NCBI RefSeq assembly: GCF_038957035.1
Contig: NZ_CP152412.1
Coordinates: 3,282,501 to 3,346,500 of the forward strand
Reading direction: 5' to 3'
From: Bradyrhizobium sp. B097
GTDB taxonomy: Bacteria > Pseudomonadota > Alphaproteobacteria > Rhizobiales > Xanthobacteraceae
Length of the DNA: 64,000 bases
Every line of letters begins with the position of its first letter. Position 1 is the first letter of the stretch. The position numbers were made by a program, and so were the translations under genes. Of this stretch, positions 1 to 8,203 are shown piece by piece. The notes below the pieces were generated by a model. The model was not told the DNA's origin. It ran no database searches and worked only from the letters and a program-made list of their open reading frames with translations.

Positions 1-1
1 G

Positions 2-457
2 CTCGGGGCGCATCGCGATCCCTTCGCCGGCTCGCTGCGCTATCACCTTGGCCTCGTGACGCCGAACTCGAACGCGTGTCGCATTCTGGTCGACGGCGTC
101 GAATGCGTCTGGCGCGACGGCGAGGCCTTCATGTTCGACGAGACCTTCATCCACAGCGCCGAGAACAAGACCGACGTCAACCGCATCATCCTGTTCTGCG
201 ACGTCGAGCGCCCGATGAAGTACGGCTTCATGACCCGGATCAATCGCTGGGTCAGCCACAACATCGTCAAGGCGTCGGCGACCCAGAACGTCGACGGCGA
301 GCATGTCGGCGCGCTGAACAAGGTGTTCGGTAAGCTCTACGAGATCCACCTCGCCAGCCGCAAGGTAAAGGAGTGGAACCGGAACGTGTACTACACGCTG
401 AAGTATTCCGTGACCGCGCTGATCCTCGGCCTGATCGTGGTGTCGGCGCTGCGGTGA
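2..457 (+). CDS. lpxO: Lipid A hydroxylase LpxO family, 3' part only
   Basis: This is the C-terminal part of an aspartyl/asparaginyl beta-hydroxylase-fold, Fe(II)/2-oxoglutarate-dependent dioxygenase; the gene starts upstream of the window. Two blocks typical of LpxO are visible: an HRDPFAGSLRYHLGL segment holding the first iron-binding His, and FDETFIHSAEN followed by NRIILFCDVERPM, which holds the second His and the 2-oxoglutarate-binding Arg. The last 25 residues form one hydrophobic segment (YSVTALILGLIVVSAL), fitting a membrane-attached enzyme. LpxO enzymes add a 2-hydroxyl group to a secondary acyl chain of lipid A at the cytoplasmic side of the inner membrane. A strong intrinsic terminator follows 28 bases after the stop. 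Family assignment is firm; the exact substrate is inferred. Confidence 0.85.
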   Translation, partial: LGAHRDPFAGSLRYHLGLVTPNSNACRILVDGVECVWRDGEAFMFDETFIHSAENKTDVNRIILFCDVERPMKYGFMTRINRWVSHNIVKASATQNVDGEHVGALNKVFGKLYEIHLASRKVKEWNRNVYYTLKYSVTALILGLIVVSALR

Positions 458-484
458 AGGCAGCGGCCGCGCCGCGATAAACGC

Positions 485-514
485 AAAAGCCCCGGAGCGA
501 ACCGGGGCTTTTTT
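485..514 (+). terminator. Rho-independent terminator after lpxO
   Basis: An 11-bp perfect stem (485-495 with 502-512, arms AAAAGCCCCGG and CCGGGGCTTTT) with a 6-base loop runs into a T-rich tail. It ends the lpxO transcript and separates it from the convergent small gene. Confidence 0.85.
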
Positions 515-546
515 GTCTGGGACGTGAGGTGTGGGGCGCAACGGCA

Positions 547-702
547 TCAGTCGCGTTCGAAAACCTTGGCGCCGGGGTAGACGCGCCTGGCATAGGCGAC
601 GACCCACTCCCGGTTCTGGGTTTCCAGGAACGGCGTCCGGATCGTGCACGACCCGACGACGAGGTGCCACAGGCCATTCAGCTTCTGAATGTTGACGATC
701 AT
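547..702 (-). CDS. Small hypothetical protein, 51 aa
   Basis: A 51-residue reading frame starts with MIVNIQKL and ends KVFERD. The start was chosen because the sequence GAGGAA lies 8 bases upstream as a ribosome binding site; a longer frame reaching to about 903 has no such signal. The product has no signal peptide or membrane segment and contains a central WHLVVGSCTIRTPF stretch and several aromatic residues. It is convergent with lpxO across the terminator. I do not recognise a family. Coding status rests on the binding site and on the protein-like composition. Confidence 0.5.
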   Translation of the reverse strand: MIVNIQKLNGLWHLVVGSCTIRTPFLETQNREWVVAYARRVYPGAKVFERD

Positions 703-1159
703 GTGAGTGTTCCTCGAACCCGCGTTCCAGTCGGCACTTGCTTCCCGTGATAGTGCTGCGCTTTTCGCCCCGAAGCAGTGATCCCGATCACGGATTCGGA
801 ACACTATTTGCGCCCGCAGTCGTTGGTCGCCCGTTGGAGTGGCCGCGAGTATAAAAATCGCGCGCCATCGCTCAACTGTACGAGCGTAGGTACAGGGCAT
901 CACAAGGAATCAGAGAGGCCATACCAAGGTATGTTGACGTCTGTCCGGAGGCGCAGCGGGAGCGTGTTGCCTCAGTCCGGACGAACACTGATGGCCGGCT
1001 GGCCGAAACTCCGCCGGGCTGCTGCATTCTTTCTACGAGGTCCATCTCGCCAGCCGCGACGCCGGCGCCGTTCAACTTTGCGCGGCGCCTTCGCGCTCCG
1101 ATCCGTTACACGGGCGTGATAGGGTCGCATGACGCATTTCGCATTGAGGGGACCTTGTC
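703..1159. other. Intergenic stretch with lpxO-like remnant
   Basis: This 457-base stretch between the small hypothetical gene and the malic enzyme gene holds no convincing complete gene. It must carry the promoters of the two divergent genes. Its notable content is the short lpxO-like fragment near 1032-1060, described separately. Confidence 0.5.
1000..1078 (+). pseudogene. Possible decayed fragment of an lpxO-like 3' end
   Basis: Bases 1032-1060 match bases 336-364 of the lpxO gene at 25 of 29 positions, in the same reading frame, giving YEVHLASR against YEIHLASR. Upstream in that frame the residues GRNSAGLLHSF loosely follow the lpxO pattern, but the frame is closed by a TGA just before. 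It looks like the remnant of a second copy or of an old partial duplication. The match is short, so chance cannot be fully excluded. Confidence 0.4.
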
Positions 1160-2857
1160 ATGTCGGAGTCATCTGGAGCTTTCGCCACCACCGCGCTGAG
1201 CGGCTATGAGCTGTTGGCTGATCCGCAGTTGAACAAGGGCACGGCATTCTCCGAGGCCGAGCGCGAGGCGTTCGACCTGCATGGCCTGCTGCCGCCCAAT
1301 ATCTTGACGCTGGACGAACAGGTCTCGCGCCGCCTCGAGGCGTTGCGCGGCTACGAGACCGACATTGAGCGCTATGCCTTTCTGCGCGAACTACAGGACA
1401 CCAACGAGACGCTGTTCTACGCGCTCCTGGTCGGCAACCTGGAAGAGCTGTTGCCGATCGTCTACACGCCGACGGTCGGCGAGGGCTGCCAGAAATTCAG
1501 TCGGCTGTTTCGCAAGCCGCGCGGGCTGTTCCTCAGCATTCCGCACCAGCACCGGATCGACCGCATTTTCGCCCATCCGCGCTTCGATCACGTCGAGGCG
1601 ATCGTGGTCACCGATGGTGAGCGCATCCTCGGTCTAGGCGACCAGGGCGCCGGCGGCATGGGCATTCCGATCGGCAAGCTCGCGCTCTACACCGGCTGCG
1701 GCGGCCTGCATCCTGCGACGACCTTGCCGATCATGCTCGACGTCGGCACCGACAATCCCGATTGCCTGGCCGATCCGCTCTATATCGGCTGGCGCAACGA
1801 GCGCGTCCGCGGCCAGGCCTATGACGACTTCATCGAGGCGTTCGTCTCGGCGGTGGTGAAGCGCTGGCCGCGCGTCCTGCTGCAATGGGAGGATTTTGCC
1901 AAGAACAACGCGACGCGCATGCTCGAGCGCTATCGCGATCGGCTCTTGACCTTCAACGACGACATCCAGGGCACCGCGGCGGTCGCGACCGGTGCGTTGC
2001 TCTCCGCCATCAACGTCACCGGCGTGCCGCTGACCGAGCAGCGCGTTGCGGTGTTCGGCGCGGGCTCGGCCGGCTGCGGCATCGCCAGCCTGATCCGCGC
2101 GGCGATGATCGATGCCGGCCTGTCCGAGAGCGAGGCGGCGAAGCGTTTCTTCATGGTCGACCGCGACGGACTGCTGCTCGAGGGCATGAGCGGGCTCGCC
2201 CCGTTCCAGTTGCCGTTTGTCCAGAGCAAGCAGGCGATCGCGGGCTGGCAGCTCAGCCATCCCGACAAGATCGCGCTGCTCGACGTCGTGCGCAACGCCA
2301 AGCCGACCGTGCTGATCGGCGTCTCCGGGCAGGCCGGCGCGTTCTCCGAGCCGATCGTCCGCGCGATGGCCGAGTGCAACAAGCGGCCGGTGATCTTCCC
2401 GCTGTCGAACCCGACCTCGCGCGAGGAGGCGACGCCTTCCGATATCGAAGCGTGGACCGAGGGACGGGCGCTGATCGGCGTCGGCAGCCCGTTCCCGCCG
2501 ATTACGCGCGACGGCGCGCGCTTCAAGGTCGACCAAACCAACAACTCCTACATCTTCCCGGGCGTCGGTGTCGGCGCGCTCGCGGTCGGCGCCAGCCGCG
2601 TCAGCGACGGGATGTTCATGGCCGCCGCCAAGGCGCTGGCCAGCGTCTCGCCGGCCCGCAACAACCCGAAGCACAATCTGCTGCCGCCGGTCAGTGCGCT
2701 GCGCGATGTCTCGCTGACGGTGGCGCTGGCGGTCGCGCTGCAGGCGCACAAGGAGGGGCTCGCCAGGGATATTCCGATCGACCAGGTCGAGGCGCGCATC
2801 CGGGCCAAGATCTGGACTCCGCGTTACGTTCCGTATCGGAGCAGCGATCGGACCTAA
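1160..2857 (+). CDS. maeA: NAD-dependent malic enzyme
   Basis: This 565-residue cytoplasmic enzyme oxidatively decarboxylates L-malate to pyruvate, feeding pyruvate from the TCA cycle. The length and motifs are those of the SfcA/MaeA type: YTPTVG at residues 102-107, GLGDQGAGGMGIPIGKLALY at 158-177 (with the catalytic Lys at 173), the metal-binding FNDDIQGT at 265-272, and a Rossmann VFGAGSAG at 298-305. It lacks the phosphotransacetylase-like C-terminal domain of the long malic enzymes common in rhizobia, so it is the short form. GAGGGGA lies about 9 bases before the ATG. It is a single-gene unit, with about 300 bases on each side. Confidence 0.93.
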   Translation: MSESSGAFATTALSGYELLADPQLNKGTAFSEAEREAFDLHGLLPPNILTLDEQVSRRLEALRGYETDIERYAFLRELQDTNETLFYALLVGNLEELLPIVYTPTVGEGCQKFSRLFRKPRGLFLSIPHQHRIDRIFAHPRFDHVEAIVVTDGERILGLGDQGAGGMGIPIGKLALYTGCGGLHPATTLPIMLDVGTDNPDCLADPLYIGWRNERVRGQAYDDFIEAFVSAVVKRWPRVLLQWEDFAKNNATRMLERYRDRLLTFNDDIQGTAAVATGALLSAINVTGVPLTEQRVAVFGAGSAGCGIASLIRAAMIDAGLSESEAAKRFFMVDRDGLLLEGMSGLAPFQLPFVQSKQAIAGWQLSHPDKIALLDVVRNAKPTVLIGVSGQAGAFSEPIVRAMAECNKRPVIFPLSNPTSREEATPSDIEAWTEGRALIGVGSPFPPITRDGARFKVDQTNNSYIFPGVGVGALAVGASRVSDGMFMAAAKALASVSPARNNPKHNLLPPVSALRDVSLTVALAVALQAHKEGLARDIPIDQVEARIRAKIWTPRYVPYRSSDRT

Positions 2858-3174
2858 AGCCGCGCGTCGGCTTGCCTGGCGCGGCAGCTTCCACTCGCTG
2901 CGCTTCGTCAACGGTCTCATTCGGCCCGCTGCCAGCGGCATGTCCGCTTCGCCGGCCTGCGTCGATCGACCGGTGCCAGGCAAGACCCTTCGATGACAGG
3001 GCCGGGAGTGCCGGTTCTTCTCCACGCCGTGGCTTGACCGAAGTAAGAAGTTCCTTCAGTATTGGTATACCAAATACCAGCGTCGTGCCTTCGGGATTGG
3101 GACGTCTTGCGGTCTCCGCAGCGCGCGACCGCAGAACGATGTCGACGCAACAAGGAAAACGAGGGGGAGGACAA
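2858..3174. other. Intergenic stretch upstream of the GGT-like gene
   Basis: No gene is evident here. The only clear structure is a 12-bp perfect palindrome at 3062-3073 (annotated separately), about 100 bases before the gamma-glutamyltransferase-like gene. Confidence 0.5.
3062..3073. promoter_or_regulatory. Palindromic operator, GntR/FCD type
   Basis: TTGGTATACCAA is a perfect 12-bp palindrome. The core GGTATACC with outer TT/AA resembles operators bound by the FCD subfamily of GntR regulators. It sits about 100 bases upstream of the gamma-glutamyltransferase-like gene, where such an operator could control it. No gntR gene is present in the window, so the regulator would be encoded elsewhere. 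Confidence 0.5.
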
Positions 3175-4857
3175 ATGGCCAATCTTGGCATGTCGCGCAG
3201 GGAGTTGCTGGTCGGGTCCATGCTCACGGCGGTTGCCGCGGCGGTGCCGAGACGGCTCTGGGCCCTCGACACTACGGGCGCGCTGGCGCGATCGAAGACG
3301 GGCATGGTGACGAGCCCGCACGAGCTTGCAACGCAGGCGGGGCTCGAGGTGCTGCGCAAGGGCGGCAATGCGATCGAGGCTGTCATCGCCATCGGCGCCA
3401 CGCTGTGCGTGACCTATCCGCATTTCAGTGGTCTCGGCGGCGACAGCTTCATGGTGATCAGTGATCGCAAGGGCAATGTGCGGACGCTGTCCGGCGTAGG
3501 CCAAGCCGCGCTGAACCTTCCGAACTACAGCGGCTCGGTGCCGATCCGCGGGCCGGGATCGGCGCTGACCGCGGCGACGACCGTCGACGTCTGGGACCAG
3601 GCGTTCGATTTCAGCCGCAAGTCCTGGGCTGGAAAGCAGAGCTGGGCGTCGCTGTTCGCGCGCCCGATCGAATACGCCAGCAAGGGATTCCCGGTCACGC
3701 CGTCGCAACGCTTCTGGCAGGACATGGAGGCGAACAATCTGAAGGACTGGCCCGACATCCGGCGCATCTTCATGCCCGGCGGCCGGATGCCTGAAATCGG
3801 CGAGCCACTGCTCCAGCCTGAACTTGCGAAATCGCTGGAGATGCTGGCGGCAAACGGCGGGCGCGATTTCTATGAAGGAAAGCTCGCCGCACGCGTCGCG
3901 GCCGGACTGAAGCAGATCGGCTCGCCGCTGGCCGCCGACGATTTGGCGCGCTGCCGCGCGCGCGACGAGACGCCGTTGCGTGTCAGCTATCGCGGTGGAG
4001 AACTGCTCGGGCTGCGCCCGCCGACGCAAGGTCTCACGACGCTCGAGATCATGGGCATCCTCGACCGCTTCGAGCTTGCGAAGTATCCGGAAGGCAGCGC
4101 GGACTACTATCACCTGCTGGTCGAAGCGGTGAAGCAGGCCTTCATCGACCGCAACCGCTACATCGGCGATCCGGAATTCGTCGACGTTCCGGTCAATCAG
4201 TTGCTGTCGGCGAGCTACCTCGACGCCCGCGCCAAGGCGATTAGTCTGGAGAAGGCGATGCCGTGGCCACACGTGTTCAAGAAGGGCGACACGGTCTATC
4301 TCGCGGCGACCGATCGGGACGGCAATTGCGTCAGCATGCTGCAAACCGTCTACTTCGATTGGGGAAGCGGCATGGTGGCCGGCGACACCGGCATCATCTG
4401 GCACAACCGCGGCGCTTCGTTCAATCTCGACCCGGCCAGCCCCAATTGCCTCAAGCCGGGCAAGCGGCCGTTCCACACACTCAATCCCGGAATGTACCTC
4501 AAGGGCGGACGGCCGCATCTGCTGTACGGCACGCAGGGAGCCGATGGCCAGCCGCAGACGCTCGCGGCGGTGCTGACCAGGCTGATCGACTACAACATGG
4601 ATCCGCTCACCGCGCTGTCGCGGCCGCGCTTCCTGCTCGGCAAGACATTCTCCGATTCACGCGACAGCCTGAAGCTGGAGAAGGATGCCGGTGAAGAGGT
4701 CTTCAAGGCGCTCGCCGAGCGAGGCCACGAGATGAGTCCGATTCCGGCCCAGAGTCCGCTTGCAGGGCATCCGGGCGCGATCCGGATCGACGCCGACGGA
4801 AGCATCACCGGGGCGCATGATCCCCGCAGCGACGGGCGCGCCCTCGGGCTGTCATGA
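3175..4857 (+). CDS. Gamma-glutamyltransferase family protein, exported
   Basis: This 560-residue N-terminal nucleophile hydrolase is made as one chain that cleaves itself into two subunits; family members hydrolyse or transfer gamma-glutamyl groups, for example of glutathione. The N-terminus has a twin-arginine type signal (SRRELL, then a hydrophobic stretch ending near RRLWALD), so export to the periplasm is likely. The segment GDTVYLAATDRDGN aligns with the TTHYSVVDKDGN site of E. coli GGT and puts the nucleophile at Thr373; the usual second Thr and His are replaced by Val and Tyr. The later WGSGMVAGDTGI and PGKRPFHTLNPG blocks are family-like. GAGGGGGAGG before the ATG at 3175 favours that start over one at 3139. 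Substrate unknown. Confidence 0.85.
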   Translation: MANLGMSRRELLVGSMLTAVAAAVPRRLWALDTTGALARSKTGMVTSPHELATQAGLEVLRKGGNAIEAVIAIGATLCVTYPHFSGLGGDSFMVISDRKGNVRTLSGVGQAALNLPNYSGSVPIRGPGSALTAATTVDVWDQAFDFSRKSWAGKQSWASLFARPIEYASKGFPVTPSQRFWQDMEANNLKDWPDIRRIFMPGGRMPEIGEPLLQPELAKSLEMLAANGGRDFYEGKLAARVAAGLKQIGSPLAADDLARCRARDETPLRVSYRGGELLGLRPPTQGLTTLEIMGILDRFELAKYPEGSADYYHLLVEAVKQAFIDRNRYIGDPEFVDVPVNQLLSASYLDARAKAISLEKAMPWPHVFKKGDTVYLAATDRDGNCVSMLQTVYFDWGSGMVAGDTGIIWHNRGASFNLDPASPNCLKPGKRPFHTLNPGMYLKGGRPHLLYGTQGADGQPQTLAAVLTRLIDYNMDPLTALSRPRFLLGKTFSDSRDSLKLEKDAGEEVFKALAERGHEMSPIPAQSPLAGHPGAIRIDADGSITGAHDPRSDGRALGLS

Positions 4858-4932
4858 GACGACGCGCGACAGGCCGACGAATTGCGCGGCGGCTGTCGGG
4901 CCCCTCCGGCAGCCGCGCACGCCCGCGGTGCG

Positions 4933-5205
4933 CTAGCAGCCACGGCAAATGCCCTTGATCTTGCGGTCGACGATCGCGTCTTCCTGATCGATGATCTGCT
5001 GCGATGCCGACGCCGCTGCCGGAATGTCGGCGGCGCGCGGCTGGCGATGACCGACCGGCGCCGACCATGGCCGCGTCGCGGTTTCATTTGATGCAAATGG
5101 ACTGGCCGCCTGGACCGTCGCCTGTGCGAAGCCGGAGGTCGTCACTGCCACGGACAGGATTGCAGCCAGGCCAAGTCCTCTGCCGAGTCGCCGAAGATCG
5201 ATCAT
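4933..5205 (-). CDS. Small exported hypothetical protein, 90 aa
   Basis: The product starts MIDLRRLGRGLG and has a hydrophobic signal-peptide core ending in TSGFAQA, so it should be secreted across the inner membrane. The mature part is Ala/Ser/Pro-rich, then basic, and ends IKGICRGC with two cysteines near the terminus. The ATG at 5205 has GGAG nine bases upstream; the in-frame ATG at 5217 has none. It is divergent from the next small exported protein gene at 5414. No family recognised. Confidence 0.55.
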   Translation of the reverse strand: MIDLRRLGRGLGLAAILSVAVTTSGFAQATVQAASPFASNETATRPWSAPVGHRQPRAADIPAAASASQQIIDQEDAIVDRKIKGICRGC

Positions 5206-5413
5206 GAGAATCTCCATACCGTCATCGCCGCGTTCGCGCGCGGCCTTGATGAAATGGAGTGCCTCTCGCGTTCTGGTATTCCCCGGTCCATCGAACGTGA
5301 TGAGGCCGCTCGCGGTTCGGTGATCGCGCGTGATGAAATAATTATCCGGCGTCCACAGTCATTGGTCACAGGAGCCGAGCTTGGTCGGCTTCATCCACGT
5401 GTGGAGAAACCCG

Positions 5414-5650
5414 ATGACCAAAATGACCTTCGTGACGCTTGCTCTGGTTGCGGCAGCTGCGTTCTCGGCTCAGGCCTCGGCCGCCAGCAACAATGCTGCG
5501 GTGCGGCGCGCCCATGCTTCGATGACGACGACAACGACGACGACGCCGGTCAGCAGCAAGACGACTGATTGCGTGCGCGCGCCGAACGTCGGATCGTTCG
5601 CAACCGCGCCCTTCACCGAGCCGCCCTGCATGCCCGGCACGATGCGCTGA
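5414..5650 (+). CDS. Small exported Thr-rich hypothetical protein, 78 aa
   Basis: The N-terminus MTKMTFVTLALVAAAAFSAQASA is a clear cleavable signal peptide. The mature chain has a run of seven threonines encoded by an ACG/ACA repeat (about 5521-5550), then two cysteines far apart. GGAG precedes the ATG at 5414; an upstream in-frame start at 5381 would put a charged stretch before the signal and is rejected. It is one of three neighbouring small exported proteins. Function unknown. Confidence 0.55.
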   Translation: MTKMTFVTLALVAAAAFSAQASAASNNAAVRRAHASMTTTTTTTPVSSKTTDCVRAPNVGSFATAPFTEPPCMPGTMR

Positions 5651-5830
5651 CCACGCGCAGCGGAAAGCCCCGGACCCCCGGTCCAGGGTTTCCCGGGCGA
5701 TGCGATGTCGCCCGGAAGTGGCCGCGGAATGGGCGTGACCCACCTCACAGCAAGGCCAGTGCGATCGTGCGAAGTGTGCGGCGTCGGAGCTGGCGCATGG
5801 TGCCCCGGCCCGAGTTCAAGGAGACGTCGC

Positions 5831-6097
5831 ATGACACGCAATTCGCTTCTTGCCTTCGCTGCCGTTGTCGCGTTCGGCGTTACCGCGCTGAGCTCCGCGC
5901 AGGCCGGCGGACTTCACATGGCGCCGCCGAAGAATGTGGGCGCGAAACTGCCCCCGGGCGGTTCGGGCGGTCCGCATCGCCAGCCGGTCGATCCGCCGCC
6001 CTATCTCGGAACTGATTACAGCGGTGACAGTGCCGGTGGCAGCGGAGGTGGCGGATATCTCGGCGACCCCAACCATCCCGGCCACGAGCAGTTCTGA
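5831..6097 (+). CDS. Small exported Gly/Pro-rich hypothetical protein, 88 aa
   Basis: The signal peptide runs from MTRNSLLAFAAVVAF to SSAQAGG. The mature part is rich in Gly, Pro and Ser (SGDSAGGSGGGGYLGDP), with few hydrophobic residues, and is probably disordered. AAGGAGA lies 7 bases before the ATG at 5831 and fixes the start; the frame stays open upstream to 5705 without a binding site. A hairpin terminator follows. It could be a surface or periplasmic protein; no family is recognised. Confidence 0.55.
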   Translation: MTRNSLLAFAAVVAFGVTALSSAQAGGLHMAPPKNVGAKLPPGGSGGPHRQPVDPPPYLGTDYSGDSAGGSGGGGYLGDPNHPGHEQF

Positions 6098-6105
6098 AAC
6101 AGCAA

Positions 6106-6130
6106 CGGCCCCGAATTTGGTTCGGGGCCG
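6106..6130. terminator. Hairpin terminator between convergent genes
   Basis: A 10-bp perfect stem, CGGCCCCGAA (6106-6115) and TTCGGGGCCG (6121-6130), with a 5-base loop. It lacks a long T-run, but its place between two convergent stops suits a bidirectional terminator. Confidence 0.6.
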
Positions 6131-6157
6131 CAGTCTGCTGGTGGATCGGATCCGGAG

Positions 6158-6859
6158 TTACTCCGGCTTGCCGATCGATACTTTCAGCGTGCCGACGCCG
6201 TCGACGCCGCATTCGAGCTTGTCGCCCACCTGCAGCTGCGAGACGCCGGCGGGCGTGCCGGTCATGATGATGTCGCCGGCGGCGAGCTTCACCTGCTGCG
6301 AGAGCTGCCAGATGATCTCAGGCACGTTCCAGATCAATTCGGTGAGGTCGCCCTTCTGCGCTTCCTTGCCGTTGACGGTGAGCCAGATCTTGCCGCTGGA
6401 GGGGTGGCCGATCTTCGAGGCAGGCTGGATCGCGGAGCAGGGCGCGGAATAGTCGAACGACTTGCCGATCTCCCAAGGCCGCTCCTTCTTGCGCGATGCG
6501 ATCTGCAGGTCGCGGCGGGTCAGGTCGATGCCGACGGCATAGCCGTAGACATGCTCGAGCGCCTTGTCGGCGGGAATATTGAGCCCGCCGCTCTTCATCG
6601 CCACCACCAGCTCGACCTCGTGATGCAGGTCCTTGGTCAGCGGCGGATAGGGGATCGTCGCACCGTCCGGCACCAGCATGTCGGCATGCTTGCCGAAGAA
6701 GAACGGCGGCGCACGCTCGTCATTGCCCATCTCCCTGATATGCTCGAGGTAGTTGCGGCCGACGCACCAGATGCGGCGGACCGGATAGGTGCCGGATTCG
6801 CCGACGACGGGGAGCGAGGGCTGCGGGGGAAGCGGAATGACGGTGGAGGCGGCGTTCAT
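6158..6859 (-). CDS. Fumarylacetoacetate hydrolase family protein
   Basis: This 233-residue cytoplasmic enzyme has the fumarylacetoacetase C-terminal fold, which cleaves C-C bonds in acylpyruvates, using a divalent metal. Visible blocks are GRNYLEH near residue 34, the metal-binding HHEVELVVA near 79-87, GIDLTRRDLQ near 110, SFDYSAP, and the late GDIIMTGTPAGV. The compact single-domain length fits fumarylpyruvate or acylpyruvate hydrolases (NagK/FAHD1-like) rather than full-length fumarylacetoacetase. It is a single gene, divergent from the dipeptidase gene. The exact substrate cannot be told. Confidence 0.85.
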   Translation of the reverse strand: MNAASTVIPLPPQPSLPVVGESGTYPVRRIWCVGRNYLEHIREMGNDERAPPFFFGKHADMLVPDGATIPYPPLTKDLHHEVELVVAMKSGGLNIPADKALEHVYGYAVGIDLTRRDLQIASRKKERPWEIGKSFDYSAPCSAIQPASKIGHPSSGKIWLTVNGKEAQKGDLTELIWNVPEIIWQLSQQVKLAAGDIIMTGTPAGVSQLQVGDKLECGVDGVGTLKVSIGKPE

Positions 6860-7012
6860 GAACGGGTCCCGGAGGGTTGAAGGAGGGAGCGCGGGCCGTA
6901 TTTACGCGGTTACGGCGCTGGGGGCTAGGGGCCGCGGCTGCACCAGGCGCAGACGTGAGGCCAGCTTTCCGCCGGGCGCGGCCGCCCTTGGCCGGCGAGA
7001 GCGGTGACGCCG

Positions 7013-8200
7013 ATGCGCAGATGGCTTTCGGTCGGCCTTGCGCTGGTTGCCGCGGTCTTGTTCGCCTCCGCTGTTCGCTTTTTTGTGGTGACCCCGGAAC
7101 GGATCGACCGGGGGCAGAACAAGATCCAGCGCGTGGCCGTGGATATCACGCCCGCCGCGCAGGCCTTGCAGGCGACGCTCGATGTGGCGGACATGCATGC
7201 GGACAGCCTGTTGTGGAAGCGCGACCTGATCGCGCGATCCGATCGCGGCCATATCGACCTGCCGCGGCTGATCGAGGGCCGCTACGCGTTGCAGGTGTTC
7301 TCGTCGGTCACCAAGTCGCCCGAGGGCCAGAACTATGATGCCAACGCTGGCGACACCGACACGATCACGAACCTTGCCATCATCGATCTGCAGCCAATGC
7401 GGACGTGGTTCTCGTTGCTGCAGCGCTCGCTATGGCATGCCGAGAAGCTGCACAGCTTCGCCGACAAATCCACTGGGCGGCTTCGCGTGATCACGACACC
7501 GGCGGAGATCGATCGCCTGCTCGCGGATCGCAAGAGCGGCATGACGGTGGTTGGCGGAATGCTGTCGATCGAGGGCCTGCACGATCTCGAGGGCAACATC
7601 GACAATCTCGACGTGCTCTACGCGGCCGGATTCAGGATGGCCGGTCTCGCGCACTTCTTCGACAACGACGTCGCCGGCTCGATGCACGGCGTGGCAAAGG
7701 GCGGCCTGACGCCGCTCGGCCGGCAGGTGGTGCAGCGGATGGAGGCGAAGGGAATGATCGTCGATCTCGCCCATGCGAGCCATGCGGCGGTCGCCGACGT
7801 GCTGGCGATGGCGACGCGTCCGGTGGTCTCGAGCCATGGCGGCGTTCAGGCGACCTGCAAGGTCAACCGCAATCTCACCGATGATGAGGTCCGGGGTGTC
7901 GCGCGGACCGGCGGCGTGGTCGGCATCGGGTTCTGGCAAGGCGCGGTCTGCTCACTCGATCCGAACAACGTCGCGCGGGCGATTGCCCATGTCCGCGACC
8001 TGGTCGGTATCGACCATGTCGGCCTCGGCTCGGATTTCGACGGCTCGACCACCACGGGATTCGATGCGAGCGGGATCGCCGCCGTGACCCAGGCGCTGAT
8101 GTCGAGCGGGTTCTCCGAGGACGACATCCGCAAGGTCATGGGCGGCAATGTCCTGCGCGTGCTGCGCGCAGGCCTTGTCGCCAAGGACGAGAAGGGATGA
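7013..8200 (+). CDS. Membrane dipeptidase, peptidase family M19
   Basis: A zinc dipeptidase of the renal dipeptidase fold, about 395 residues. One N-terminal hydrophobic segment (WLSVGLALVAAVLFASAV) anchors or exports it. Metal ligands are visible: DMHAD (His62, Asp64), the Glu of GMLSIEGLHD, HASHAAV, and SSHGG; the late GSDFDG and GGNVLRV blocks complete the family pattern. Family members hydrolyse dipeptides, often with a D-residue, and so may recycle cell-wall peptides. A GTG at 7004 is a possible start, but the ATG at 7013 is better spaced (11 bases) from GAGAG. It converges on the ABC exporter gene with only 3 bases between stops. Confidence 0.9.
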   Translation: MRRWLSVGLALVAAVLFASAVRFFVVTPERIDRGQNKIQRVAVDITPAAQALQATLDVADMHADSLLWKRDLIARSDRGHIDLPRLIEGRYALQVFSSVTKSPEGQNYDANAGDTDTITNLAIIDLQPMRTWFSLLQRSLWHAEKLHSFADKSTGRLRVITTPAEIDRLLADRKSGMTVVGGMLSIEGLHDLEGNIDNLDVLYAAGFRMAGLAHFFDNDVAGSMHGVAKGGLTPLGRQVVQRMEAKGMIVDLAHASHAAVADVLAMATRPVVSSHGGVQATCKVNRNLTDDEVRGVARTGGVVGIGFWQGAVCSLDPNNVARAIAHVRDLVGIDHVGLGSDFDGSTTTGFDASGIAAVTQALMSSGFSEDDIRKVMGGNVLRVLRAGLVAKDEKG

Positions 8201-8203
8201 ACC

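Noticed and set aside
778-1119. Plus-strand open frame of 113 codons upstream of the malic enzyme gene
   Set aside because: No ribosome binding site, Arg/Pro-rich composition and no recognisable pattern; the region is better read as promoter plus lpxO remnant.
1634-3025. 463-codon open frame on the minus strand over the malic enzyme gene
   Set aside because: It is antisense to a clear malic enzyme gene, rich in Arg/Ala/His/Asp and without recognisable motifs; a by-product of high GC at third codon positions.
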